A stretch of 11,839 nucleotides of DNA from ZC4RG19 sp036279475 (GTDB taxonomy: Bacteria > Actinomycetota > Acidimicrobiia > Acidimicrobiales > VFJN01): NCBI GenBank assembly GCA_036279475.1, contig DASUJB010000024.1, positions 1 to 11,839 on the forward strand. The letters run 5' to 3'. The notes beneath the pieces were generated by a model that saw only the letters and a list, made by a program, of their open reading frames with translations, was not told the origin of the DNA and searched no databases. How positions within the stretch are numbered: the stretch's first letter is position 1; every line of letters starts with the position of its first letter. This document shows, piece after piece, positions 1 through 6,280 of this stretch. Made by a program: the position numbers and the translations under genes.

Positions 1-545
1 GCCACGGGAGACTCCATCCCCACCGACGGGTTGGCCTCCGGCTCGTAACCGGCCGCCACCGCACGGTCGAGTGGACCGATCGTGGTGGCGGCGATCGACG
101 CCAGCCACTTCGCCAGCTCCTGACCGTCGATGCGCAGATGCGTGGCGAGCTCGTCGTCGGTGGGCGACCGGCCGAGCGTGTGCTCGAGCTCGGAGAAGGC
201 ACGCTCGACCTCGCGGGCGCGGCTGCGCACCGAGCGCGGCACCCAGTCGAGCTGGCGCAGCCCGTCGTAGATCGCGCCCCTGATGCGGGGGGCGGCGAAC
301 GTCTCGAACTTGACGCCGCGCTCGGGGTCGAAGCGCTCGACGGCGTCGATCAGACCGAACACCCCGGAGCTGACGAGGTCGCCGGGGTCGACGCTGCTGG
401 GCAATCCGGCACCGACACGGCCGGCGACGAACTTCACGAGCGGCGAGTAGTGGACGATCAGGTGTTCGCGCGAGGCGGCGTTCTTGCGTTGCAGCCAACG
501 CGTCCAGTGCATCGCCAGATCGGGGTCGTCGGGAACGATGCTCAT
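1..545 (-). CDS. whiG: RNA polymerase sigma factor, sigma-28/WhiG-FliA type (partial, C-terminus missing)
   Basis: Alternative sigma factor that directs RNA polymerase core to a special promoter set: in this family, flagellar genes (FliA) or sporulation genes (WhiG). I translated it by hand from the ATG at 545 to the left edge, giving 181 residues without a stop; the family is usually about 240-280, so the end of region 3 and all of region 4 (-35 recognition) are outside. Region 2 runs over roughly residues 25-100 and includes the core-binding and -10-reading segment GLIDAVERFDPERGVKF (64-80) and the stretch KFETFAAPRIRGAIYDGLR (79-97). Region 3 begins near WVPRSVRSRAREVE (101-114). The start overlaps the xerC stop as ATGA and has no Shine-Dalgarno of its own, which suggests translational coupling. 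Actinobacterial synteny (whiG shortly after dprA) supports WhiG over FliA; which regulon it controls cannot be read here. Confidence 0.9.
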   Translation of the reverse strand, partial: MSIVPDDPDLAMHWTRWLQRKNAASREHLIVHYSPLVKFVAGRVGAGLPSSVDPGDLVSSGVFGLIDAVERFDPERGVKFETFAAPRIRGAIYDGLRQLDWVPRSVRSRAREVERAFSELEHTLGRSPTDDELATHLRIDGQELAKWLASIAATTIGPLDRAVAAGYEPEANPSVGMESPV

Positions 546-1468
546 GCGCGTGGGTGACTTTTGCTGTAAGCGGCCTTCAGCCGCTCGCGGCTCACGTGAG
601 TGTAACGCTGGGTCGTCGCCACGTCGGAATGGCCGAGGAGCTCCTGGACGGCCCGCAGGTCGGCACCCCCGTCGAGCAGGTGGGTGGCGAAGGTGTGGCG
701 CAGGGCATGGGGGTGGGTGGGCTGCGCCGCTCGGCGGTCGACGATGCGTCGGGCGTCGCGAGGGGTGAGGCGGCACCCGCGGCGGTTGAGGAAGACCGCG
801 CCGGCGGGGGACGTCGGCGTGGCCAGGAGGTCCCGGCCCGTGGCCAGCCAGCGTCGCAGGGCATCGACGGTGGGGGCGCTGAGGGGCACCGCGCGCTGCT
901 TCGCCCCCTTCCCCCACACGACGATCCGGGACCGGCCGAGGTCGAGCTCGTCGACGTCGAGGCCCGTGGCCTCGGAGATGCGCAGCCCGCTGCCGTACAG
1001 CAGCTCGAGGAGGGCGTCGTCCCGCGCCCTGACCGCCTCCTCGACCGGCGAGGCGGGCGCCGGTGACGCCGGCCCGGGGGCACCCCCGGCGCCGGTACCC
1101 AGGAGCGTGCGCAGCTCGTCCCGCCGCAGGACGCGGGGGAGCCGGGCCTCGCCCTTGGGGGCACCGAGGGCAGCCGAGGGGTCGTGGCCGAGCCGGCCGG
1201 TGCGCACCAGCCACCTGAAGTAGCGGCGAAGGGCCGAAGCACGCCGGGCGATGGTGCGCCGCGCCTGCCCCCGGGTGGCCATGAAGGCCAGGTGACGGCG
1301 CAACGTCTGGCGCTCGACGGCCTCGGGGCCCTCGATGCCGAGGCGACCGGCCCAGGCGGTGAAGGCGCGGAGGTCGCGGAGGTAGGCCTCCACCGTGGAC
1401 GGGGCGAGGGAGGTGAGCGACCGGCCGAACTCGTCGAGCTTCCACCCCACGGGGGGAACCGTAGCCAT
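542..1468 (-). CDS. xerC: Tyrosine recombinase of the XerC/XerD family
   Basis: Site-specific tyrosine recombinase of 308 residues, expected to resolve chromosome dimers at a dif-like site near the division septum. An N-terminal SAM-like core-binding domain spans about residues 8-100. The catalytic domain follows with all expected residues visible: R163 in GSGLRISEA, K187 in WGKGAKQRAVP, H254 and R257 in HPHALRHTFATH, H280 in LLGHSDVATTQRYTHV and the nucleophile Y289. A Gly/Pro/Ala-rich stretch (124-141) links the two domains and looks like a flexible insertion. The ATG at 1468 overlaps the dprA stop (TGATG), and the stop overlaps the sigma-factor start (ATGA), so it sits inside one operon. 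The open frame continues upstream to 2206, but that part is dprA read in another frame. XerC versus XerD cannot be decided from the sequence alone; position next to dprA matches the gene called xerC in Mycobacterium. Confidence 0.94.
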   Translation of the reverse strand: MATVPPVGWKLDEFGRSLTSLAPSTVEAYLRDLRAFTAWAGRLGIEGPEAVERQTLRRHLAFMATRGQARRTIARRASALRRYFRWLVRTGRLGHDPSAALGAPKGEARLPRVLRRDELRTLLGTGAGGAPGPASPAPASPVEEAVRARDDALLELLYGSGLRISEATGLDVDELDLGRSRIVVWGKGAKQRAVPLSAPTVDALRRWLATGRDLLATPTSPAGAVFLNRRGCRLTPRDARRIVDRRAAQPTHPHALRHTFATHLLDGGADLRAVQELLGHSDVATTQRYTHVSRERLKAAYSKSHPRA

Positions 1469-2649
1469 CACCGCACCCCCGGGACCGGTCCCACCCGCTG
1501 GTACCAGCCGCCCGAGTGGTCGACCCAGCCCCCCTGGCACAGGCGCTCGAGGGCAGGAGCCAGGGTGGGGAGGTCGCGTCCGGCGCGCAGGGCGAGCTGG
1601 TCCAACGAGGTCGGCTGCCAACCGACGTGCTCCAGGACCGAGGCGTCGTCCGGGCCGGGCGCCGGGCGGCGGTCGGCCACGCCCTGCCGACGTCCTGCCC
1701 CCAGGCCCAGGGCCACCAGGACGTCGTCGGCCGAGCACGCCGGGGGCCGGCCCTCGGCCAGCAGGTCGTTGGTGCCGGCCGCCGCGGGGTTGCGGACGGA
1801 GCCGGGCACGGCGAACACGTCGGTGGCTCGGCGGTCGGCCTCGTCGACGGTGTGCAGGGCCCCGCCCCGGCGGTGCGACTCGACGACCACGACGACATCG
1901 GCGAGGGCGGCGATGATGCGGTTGCGTGCCGGGAACCGCCATCGCTCGGGCGGGGAGCCCGGTGGCGCCTCCGACAGGAGGAGCCCACGTGCCGGCACCT
2001 GCTGCCACAGGTCCTGGTGGTCGGCCGGGTACACGACGTCGAGGCCGCTGCCCACCACACCCACGGGCGGGGCGGCCTCGGCAGCCAACGCTCCGCGGTG
2101 GGCCGCGCCGTCGATGCCGGACGCCAGGCCGGACACCACCACCACGCCGGCGGTCGCCAGGTCGCGGCCGAGCTCTGCGGCCACCGAGCGACCCGTGGCG
2201 GAGCACCGCCGCGTGCCGACCACCGCCACCTTCGGGGCGTCCAGCACCGCCGGATCACCCACGTGGAACGCGACGGCCGGCGGCTCGACGTCGTCGACCA
2301 GCGGTGCCGGGTACCCGGCGGCCCCGTGCCGGGTCACGGTCATGCCGAGGTCGGCGGTGCGCCGCCACAGGGCGGCCACGTCGAGCGAGGCGGCAGCCGT
2401 GCGCCACCGGCCGGCCAACGCCGCACCGGCCGGCCCCAGAGCGCGCCGGACCCGATCGTCCTCGCCGGGGCCGAGCCCGAGGAGCTGCCCGGGGTCGTGC
2501 TCCCCGCCGGGCCGCGCCCGCACCAACCGCCGCCACGCCACGTCGGGCGGGACGGTGCCCAGCAGCGCCGCCAGCCGGGCCGGTCCCATGGCCGGCAGGG
2601 AGGCCAGGGCGGTGGCGTAGGCCTCGAGGGGCAGGTGGTCCGGGCTCAT
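1468..2649 (-). CDS. dprA: DNA processing protein DprA (Smf family)
   Basis: Cytoplasmic protein that in competent bacteria binds incoming single-stranded DNA and loads RecA; in most actinobacteria its role is unproven. The 393-residue length fits the family. A helix-hairpin-helix-like N-terminus (about 10-45) precedes the extended Rossmann fold: VAVVGTRRCSATG (141-153), VVSGLASGIDGAAHRGAL (171-188), LLLSEAPPGSPPERWRFP (223-240) with ARNRIIAAL after it, and VFAVPGSVRNPAAAGTN (278-294). A winged-helix DML1-like domain closes the protein (about 335-390). The usual SGSLxT signature reads RRGGALHTVDEA here (260-271), a variant to note. The ATG at 2649 overlaps the yifB stop as ATGA, and the stop overlaps the xerC start, so translation is probably coupled on both sides. 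No competence pilus or ComE genes are in the window. Confidence 0.96.
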   Translation of the reverse strand: MSPDHLPLEAYATALASLPAMGPARLAALLGTVPPDVAWRRLVRARPGGEHDPGQLLGLGPGEDDRVRRALGPAGAALAGRWRTAAASLDVAALWRRTADLGMTVTRHGAAGYPAPLVDDVEPPAVAFHVGDPAVLDAPKVAVVGTRRCSATGRSVAAELGRDLATAGVVVVSGLASGIDGAAHRGALAAEAAPPVGVVGSGLDVVYPADHQDLWQQVPARGLLLSEAPPGSPPERWRFPARNRIIAALADVVVVVESHRRGGALHTVDEADRRATDVFAVPGSVRNPAAAGTNDLLAEGRPPACSADDVLVALGLGAGRRQGVADRRPAPGPDDASVLEHVGWQPTSLDQLALRAGRDLPTLAPALERLCQGGWVDHSGGWYQRVGPVPGVR

Positions 2650-4160
2650 GCCGCCCGACCACCCAGGAACGTGGGCTCGGCCCGCAGCGCCAGGGCGGTG
2701 CTGACGTGCTCGACGCCCAAGGGGCCCTCGTGACCCGCAAGGTCGGCCACCGTGCGGGCCACCCGGCGGACGCCGCCGAGCCCCCGCCCCGTCAGGCGAC
2801 CGGCGCGGAGCGACCGCTCGAGCGCCCGGGCCGCCTCGTCCTCGAGGGTGGCCACCTCGTCGAGCTGTCGGGCGGCCAGCCGAGCGTTGCAGGTCGTCCC
2901 CCGCCCCGGGGCCAGGCCCCGCACGCGGGCCACCCGCGCCGCCACCGCGGCGGTGGGCTCGCCGCTCGCCGTGGACAGCAGCTCGGGCACGTCGGGCCGT
3001 CCCACCTCCACGCGCAGGTCGAACCGGTCGACCAACGGCCCCGACAGGCGCCGGGCGTAGCGGCCCCGAGCCGCGGTGGAGCACCGGCACGCCCCGGGGA
3101 CCGTGCCCTCCCCGCAGGGGCACGGGTTCATGGCCGCCACCAGGAGGATGCGCGCCGGCAGCGCCACCCTGGCCGTGAGGCGGGCCACGCGGATGATCCC
3201 CTCCTCCAGCGGTTGGCGCAGGCTGTCGAGCACCGAGGGATCGAACTCTCCCAGCTCGTCGAGGAAGAGGATCCCGTGGTGGGCCAAGCTGACCTCACCG
3301 GGCGTGAGCACGTGCGAGCCCCCACCCACCAGGGAGACCGCCGACGCGCCGTGGTGGGGGGCACGGAAGGGGGGCCGCCGCACCAGCCCGCCGGAGGGCA
3401 GCGGGAGCCCGGCGGCCGAGTGGATGCCGGTGGCCTCCATGGCCTGGTCGTCGTCGAGGTCGGGGAGCAGGCCCGGCACGCGCCGGGCGAGCATGGTCTT
3501 GCCGGCACCGGGCGGCCCGACCAGGAGGAGGTGGTGGCCCCCGGCGGCCGCCACCTCGACGGCGAAGCGGGCCACGGGTTGGCCCCGGACGTCGGCCAGG
3601 TCGGGCCCGCGGGGCTGGGGAGGCGCCGCCACGGGGGCGGGCGGCGGTGGCCAGTCGCGCTCACCCCGCAAGGCGCCCACCGCGTCGGCCAGGGTGGCGA
3701 CGGGCCGCACCACGTGGCGGCCCACGACCTGTGCCTCGACGGCGCAGCCCTCGGCCACCACCACCTCCCGCGCCACCAGGGCGGCGATCATGGGGAGGGC
3801 ACCGGGCACGTGGCGCACCGACCCGTCGAGGCCGAGCTCGCCCACGAAGGCCCGGTCCGCCAGGGAGGGCGCCGGCACCTGGCCACTGGCCGCCAGGAGG
3901 GCGGCGGCGATGGCCAGGTCGAGGCCGGCACCCACCTTGCGCAGGCCGGGCGGCGCCAGGTTGACCGTCACCCGCTTGAGCGGCCAGGTGAGCGACGACG
4001 ACAGCAGGGCGGCCCGTACCCGATCACGGGCCTCGCGGCAGGTGGTGTCGGGCAGGCCGACGACGGTGAACCCGGGGAGGCCGGCCGACACGTGGACCTC
4101 GACCCGGACGGGCCGGCCCTCGACGCCGAGCAGCGTGGCGGAGTGGGCGGATGCGAGCAC
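2646..4160 (-). CDS. comM: YifB/ComM-family Mg-chelatase-like AAA+ ATPase
   Basis: AAA+ ATPase of 504 residues; the Gammaproteobacterial member ComM is a hexameric helicase that drives branch migration during natural transformation. The N-terminal Lon-protease-like S5 fold (about 1-170) carries SATLLGVEGRPVRVEV (7-22) and GLPGFTVVGLPD (27-38). Walker A is GPPGAGKTML (215-224), Walker B is ILFLDELGEFD (297-307), and RPPFRAPHH (262-270) is a family hallmark. CPCG (347-350) and CRC (358-360) give four cysteines that could bind a metal. The C-terminal Mg-chelatase lid domain follows (about 405-495). I chose the GTG at 4160 because an AGGAG lies six bases upstream and because the family normally begins a few residues before this SATLLGVEG motif; the frame stays open upstream but without family similarity. 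It precedes dprA with a 4-base overlap, a functional pairing seen widely. Confidence 0.96.
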   Translation of the reverse strand: MLASAHSATLLGVEGRPVRVEVHVSAGLPGFTVVGLPDTTCREARDRVRAALLSSSLTWPLKRVTVNLAPPGLRKVGAGLDLAIAAALLAASGQVPAPSLADRAFVGELGLDGSVRHVPGALPMIAALVAREVVVAEGCAVEAQVVGRHVVRPVATLADAVGALRGERDWPPPPAPVAAPPQPRGPDLADVRGQPVARFAVEVAAAGGHHLLLVGPPGAGKTMLARRVPGLLPDLDDDQAMEATGIHSAAGLPLPSGGLVRRPPFRAPHHGASAVSLVGGGSHVLTPGEVSLAHHGILFLDELGEFDPSVLDSLRQPLEEGIIRVARLTARVALPARILLVAAMNPCPCGEGTVPGACRCSTAARGRYARRLSGPLVDRFDLRVEVGRPDVPELLSTASGEPTAAVAARVARVRGLAPGRGTTCNARLAARQLDEVATLEDEAARALERSLRAGRLTGRGLGGVRRVARTVADLAGHEGPLGVEHVSTALALRAEPTFLGGRAA

Positions 4161-4172
4161 CAGGAGCTCCTG
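4161..4172. repeat. 12-bp perfect palindrome containing the yifB ribosome binding site
   Basis: CAGGAGCTCCTG is its own reverse complement and abuts the GTG start of yifB/comM. Its AGGAG (4171-4167) is the Shine-Dalgarno that fixes the start, six bases before GTG. The palindrome may be chance, or a protein-binding or RNA-dimer site overlapping the ribosome binding site. Confidence 0.6.
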
Positions 4173-4267
4173 CGGACGACGGTCGCGCGGTGGACCCACG
4201 GCCACGAGGACCGCCGTGCCACGAGCGCCACCGCCGGGGGCCGTGCAGATCCGCGGTGCGTGCGGCC

Positions 4268-4273
4268 ACCCTA
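4268..4273 (-). promoter_or_regulatory. Candidate -10 element upstream of yifB/comM
   Basis: TAGGGT lies just after the yraN stop and about 108 bases before the yifB start. It fits the actinobacterial TAnnnT -10 pattern and would start RNA near 4261, giving a leader of about 100 bases. No convincing -35 is visible. The 119-base gap from yraN to yifB is the largest inside this operon, which makes a secondary promoter plausible but unproven. Confidence 0.3.
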
Positions 4274-4279
4274 GTCGCC

Positions 4280-4642
4280 TCAGAAGGCGCCCTCGATCAC
4301 CTCCAGGTGTCCCCCCGTCACGGCGACGACGTCGAAGCGCAGGTCCCGGCCCCGCCGCCCGCCGCCCCCGCTCGCCGCCAGGAACCGGGTGGCCAGCAGG
4401 CGGAGCCGGGCCTGCTTGCGTGCCGTCACCGCCTCCGCCGCCGTGCCGAAGCGTGCCGACGACCGGGCCTTCACCTCGCAGAAGACCAGCTCGCCCGGAC
4501 GGGCCACGACCAGGTCGAGCTCCCCCTCCCGGCACCGCCAGTTGCGGGCGACCACCGTGTACCCGTTCTCGCGGTACCAGTCGGCCGCCCGCTGCTCGCC
4601 GAGCGCTCCGAGCCGGAGGCGGTGCCCCGAGGCCCCGGTCAC
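4280..4642 (-). CDS. yraN: YraN family (UPF0102) endonuclease-like protein
   Basis: Small soluble protein of 120 residues with a restriction-endonuclease-like (PD-(D/E)XK) fold; its cellular role is not settled in any organism I know. The conserved parts are visible: LGALGEQRAADWYRENGY (11-28), then NWRCREGELDLV (34-45) with E41 and D43, and LVFCEVKARS (52-61) with E56 and K58 completing the nuclease-like site, followed by FGTAAEAVTARKQARL (65-80) and the beta strand LRFDVVAV (101-108). The start is a GTG at 4642, supported by a full AAGGAGG at 4657-4651, eight bases upstream and lying in the last codons of the DUF2469 gene. Only three bases separate it from that gene's stop. Synteny with yifB and dprA is conserved across actinobacteria and hints at a DNA-processing role, which is inference. 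Confidence 0.94.
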   Translation of the reverse strand: MTGASGHRLRLGALGEQRAADWYRENGYTVVARNWRCREGELDLVVARPGELVFCEVKARSSARFGTAAEAVTARKQARLRLLATRFLAASGGGGRRGRDLRFDVVAVTGGHLEVIEGAF

Positions 4643-4645
4643 CGG

Positions 4646-4939
4646 CTACACCTCCTTGGGCGGAAGCTCCTCGACGTTCACGTCCTTGAACGTGACGACG
4701 TGCACCCGCTGCACGAACCGGCTGGTGCGGTACATGTCCCACACCCAGGCGTCGCGCAGCTCGAGCTCGACGTAGGTGCGCCCACCGGACTCCCGGACGG
4801 TCTGGTCGACCTCGTTGGCCAGGTAGAAGCGCCGCTCGGTCTCGACCACGTAGGAGAACATCGGGCTGACGTCCTTGTACTCCTTGTAGAGCTGCAGCTC
4901 GATGTCGGCCTCGTAGTGCTCGAGGTCCTCAGCGCTCAT
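4646..4939 (-). CDS. DUF2469 family conserved actinobacterial protein
   Basis: Protein of 97 residues with no known activity, closely resembling the M. tuberculosis Rv2901c family: it begins MSAEDLEHYEADIELQLYKE (1-20) and has the hallmark segments FSYVVETERRFYLANEVDQT (28-47) and AWVWDMYRTSRFVQRVHVVT (63-82) followed by FKDVNVEELP. The start at 4939 matches the family N-terminus exactly. It is acidic and has no signal peptide or membrane segment. It is the first gene of a run ending in the sigma factor. In relatives lepB and rnhB sit between rplS and this gene; here they are absent. No Shine-Dalgarno precedes the ATG, but a TAGGGT at the right distance for a leaderless transcript does. The identification is firm; the function is unknown. 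Confidence 0.94.
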   Translation of the reverse strand: MSAEDLEHYEADIELQLYKEYKDVSPMFSYVVETERRFYLANEVDQTVRESGGRTYVELELRDAWVWDMYRTSRFVQRVHVVTFKDVNVEELPPKEV

Positions 4940-4945
4940 GACCGA

Positions 4946-4951
4946 ACCCTA
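4946..4951 (-). promoter_or_regulatory. Candidate -10 element giving a leaderless DUF2469 transcript
   Basis: TAGGGT is followed by six bases and then the ATG of the DUF2469 gene, so transcription would begin at or next to the A of the start codon. No ribosome binding site is seen between it and the ATG. The -35 zone shows no TTGAC-like hexamer and is instead occupied by one arm of a perfect inverted repeat. This is the probable main promoter of the DUF2469-yraN-yifB-dprA-xerC-sigma run. Confidence 0.5.
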
Positions 4952-4965
4952 CAGGTCGCCGCCCG

Positions 4966-5001
4966 CGGCGCTCGCCCGGCGGGTGCCACGGGCGAGCGCC
5001 G
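4966..5001. repeat. Perfect 13-bp inverted repeat between rplS and DUF2469
   Basis: Arms CGGCGCTCGCCCG (4966-4978) and CGGGCGAGCGCCG (4989-5001) are exact reverse complements around a 10-base loop. In the rplS transcript this would form a very stable hairpin, suited to a U-less actinobacterial terminator. It also covers the -35 zone of the candidate DUF2469 promoter, so an operator role is possible. Confidence 0.75.
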
Positions 5002-5025
5002 GGCGGGAGCGTGACGACGGCGCCA

Positions 5026-5047
5026 GGCCGGCGTGCCGGCACCGGCC
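5026..5047 (-). terminator. Second hairpin downstream of rplS, possible terminator
   Basis: GGCCGG (5026-5031) and CCGGCC (5042-5047) pair around ten bases that include the palindrome TGCCGGCA. It lies about 30 bases after the rplS stop, ahead of the longer inverted repeat at 4966-5001. The two in series could end the rpsP-rplS transcript. There is no U tract. Confidence 0.4.
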
Positions 5048-5076
5048 GCCGCCCGCCACGGGGGCGCACCCCGCGC

Positions 5077-5424
5077 TCACCGCTCCCGCTTCTCGCGGAC
5101 CTTGGCAGCCTTCCCCACGCGGTCCCTCAGGTAGTACAGCTTGGCCCGCCGGACGTCGCCCCGGGTCACGCGCTCGATCCGGGCGATGGTGGGGGCGTGC
5201 AGCGGGAAGGTGCGCTCGACGCCGACGCCATAGCTGACCTTGCGGACCCTGAACGTCTCCCGGATGCCCGCACCCGACCGGCCGATGACGACGCCCTGGA
5301 ACACCTGGATCCGCTCCTTCTGGCCCTCCACGACGCGCACGTGGACCTTGAGGGTGTCGCCCGGGGAGAAGTCCGGGACGTCGGTGCGGAGGTTCGGCTG
5401 GTCGACCAGGTCGGTGGGGTTCAT
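5077..5424 (-). CDS. rplS: 50S ribosomal protein bL19
   Basis: Ribosomal protein of the large subunit at the 30S-50S interface, 115 residues as expected. Family segments are clear: DFSPGDTLKVHVRVVEG (18-34), ERIQVFQGVVIGRSGAGI (37-54), ETFRVRKVSYGVGVERTFPL (56-75), HAPTIARIERVTRGDVRRAK (76-95) and LYYLRDRVGKAAKV (96-109), with a basic C-terminus. The ATG at 5424 has GGAG ten bases upstream. It follows trmD after 88 bases, the longest gap in this cluster, where a weak promoter candidate is present. The rpsP-rimM-trmD-rplS order is the classical bacterial arrangement. Tandem hairpins follow the gene, so it is likely the last of its transcription unit. Confidence 0.97.
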   Translation of the reverse strand: MNPTDLVDQPNLRTDVPDFSPGDTLKVHVRVVEGQKERIQVFQGVVIGRSGAGIRETFRVRKVSYGVGVERTFPLHAPTIARIERVTRGDVRRAKLYYLRDRVGKAAKVREKRER

Positions 5425-5468
5425 CGCGCGTTCGCTCCGGCAGGGCGGTGGTGGGAGGCGGACAGGTG

Positions 5469-5498
5469 ATGGTACCTGCGGAGCGGAGGGGGCACCAA
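5469..5498 (-). promoter_or_regulatory. Weak promoter candidate before rplS
   Basis: TTGGTG (5498-5493), an 18-base spacer, then TACCAT (5474-5469) resemble -35 and -10 boxes. A start near 5462 would leave a leader of roughly 38 bases. It lies in the trmD-rplS gap and could give rplS extra transcription. The -35 matches consensus only in its first three bases. Confidence 0.25.
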
Positions 5499-5512
5499 GC
5501 CGGGACAGGCCC

Positions 5513-6280
5513 TCAGCGGCGACCGGCCGGGGGAGGCGGAGGGTCGTCGCCGGGGCCGAGCTCCTCCAGCAACCGGCGCTCGGCGGCGGTGAGGCCGCCC
5601 CGGGCGTCGATGAGGTCGGGCCGCCGGTCCAGGGTGCGACGGAGCGCCTGGGCCCGCCGCCACCGGGCCACGCGCCCGTGGTCGCCGCTGCGCAGCACCT
5701 CCGGCACGCTCCACCCCCGGAAGTCGGCCGGCCGGGTGTAGTGCGGGTACTCGAGCAGGCCGTCGCTGAAGGACTCGTCCTCGGCCGACGTGGCGTTGCC
5801 CATGACGCCGGGCACGAGGCGCCCCACCGCGTCGAGCACGACCATCGCCGCCACCTCCCCGCCCGACAGGACCACGTCGCCGACGGACAGCTCGCCGTCG
5901 CACAGGTGGGCGCGGATGCGCTCGTCGACCCCCTCGTAGCGGCCGCACAGCAGGCTGAAGCCGGGAAGGCCGGCCAGCTCCCGGGCCACCCCCTGGTCGA
6001 GGCGCCGGCCCGCCGGGCCGAGGTAGAGCAACGGCCGGGGCGGGTCGACCGCCTCCACCGCCGCGAACACCGGCTCGGGCATGAGCACCATGCCGGCCCC
6101 TCCCCCGAAGGGGGCGTCGTCGACCGACCGGTGGGGGTCGGTCGCCGCCGACCGGAGGTCGTGGACTCGGAGGTCGAGCGCTCCCCCGGCCCGGGCCCGG
6201 CCCAGCAGGCTGTGGGACGCGAACTGCTCCACCATCTCGGGGAAGATCGTGAACACGTCGACGCGCACGATCCGGCTCAC
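5513..6280 (-). CDS. trmD: tRNA (guanine-N1-)-methyltransferase TrmD
   Basis: SPOUT methyltransferase that methylates G37 next to the anticodon using S-adenosylmethionine, preventing +1 frameshifting. The protein has 255 residues, normal for the family. The trefoil-knot domain shows VDVFTIFPEM (7-16), DDAPFGGGAGMVLMPEP (54-70), LLYLGPAGRRLDQ (84-96), LLCGRYEGVDERI (110-122) and SVGDVVLSGGEVAAMVVLDA (132-151). R154 and D173, the latter in SFSDGLLEYPHYTRP (170-184), match the catalytic pair of the E. coli enzyme. A helical C-terminal tRNA-binding domain with FRGWSVPEVLRSGDH (187-201) and WRRAQALRRT follows, ending in a proline run. The GTG start at 6280 overlaps the rimM stop as GTGA and is followed by the family N-terminus; upstream frame extension to 6475 is rimM read in another frame. 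Confidence 0.97.
   Translation of the reverse strand: MSRIVRVDVFTIFPEMVEQFASHSLLGRARAGGALDLRVHDLRSAATDPHRSVDDAPFGGGAGMVLMPEPVFAAVEAVDPPRPLLYLGPAGRRLDQGVARELAGLPGFSLLCGRYEGVDERIRAHLCDGELSVGDVVLSGGEVAAMVVLDAVGRLVPGVMGNATSAEDESFSDGLLEYPHYTRPADFRGWSVPEVLRSGDHGRVARWRRAQALRRTLDRRPDLIDARGGLTAAERRLLEELGPGDDPPPPPAGRR

Noticed and set aside
1469..2206. Long N-terminal extension of the xerC frame
   Set aside because: The extension is dprA in another frame; the family N-terminus begins at the ATG at 1468.
1184..2620. Plus-strand open frames over the xerC-dprA region (also 1516-2733)
   Set aside because: Low-complexity antisense translations of conserved genes; no ribosome site or family similarity.
4186..4221. 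Repeated CTCGTGGC in the yraN-yifB gap
   Set aside because: Two short copies about 18 bases apart in G+C-rich DNA; too short to separate from chance.
1926..4274. 782-codon plus-strand open frame opposite dprA and yifB
   Set aside because: Arg/Pro/Gly/His-rich translation with no domain; it is the antisense shadow of two strongly supported genes in very G+C-rich DNA, where stops are rare.
4161..4742. N-terminal extension of the yifB frame
   Set aside because: The added residues lack YifB similarity and run into yraN; the GTG at 4160 has a well-spaced AGGAG and the expected family start.
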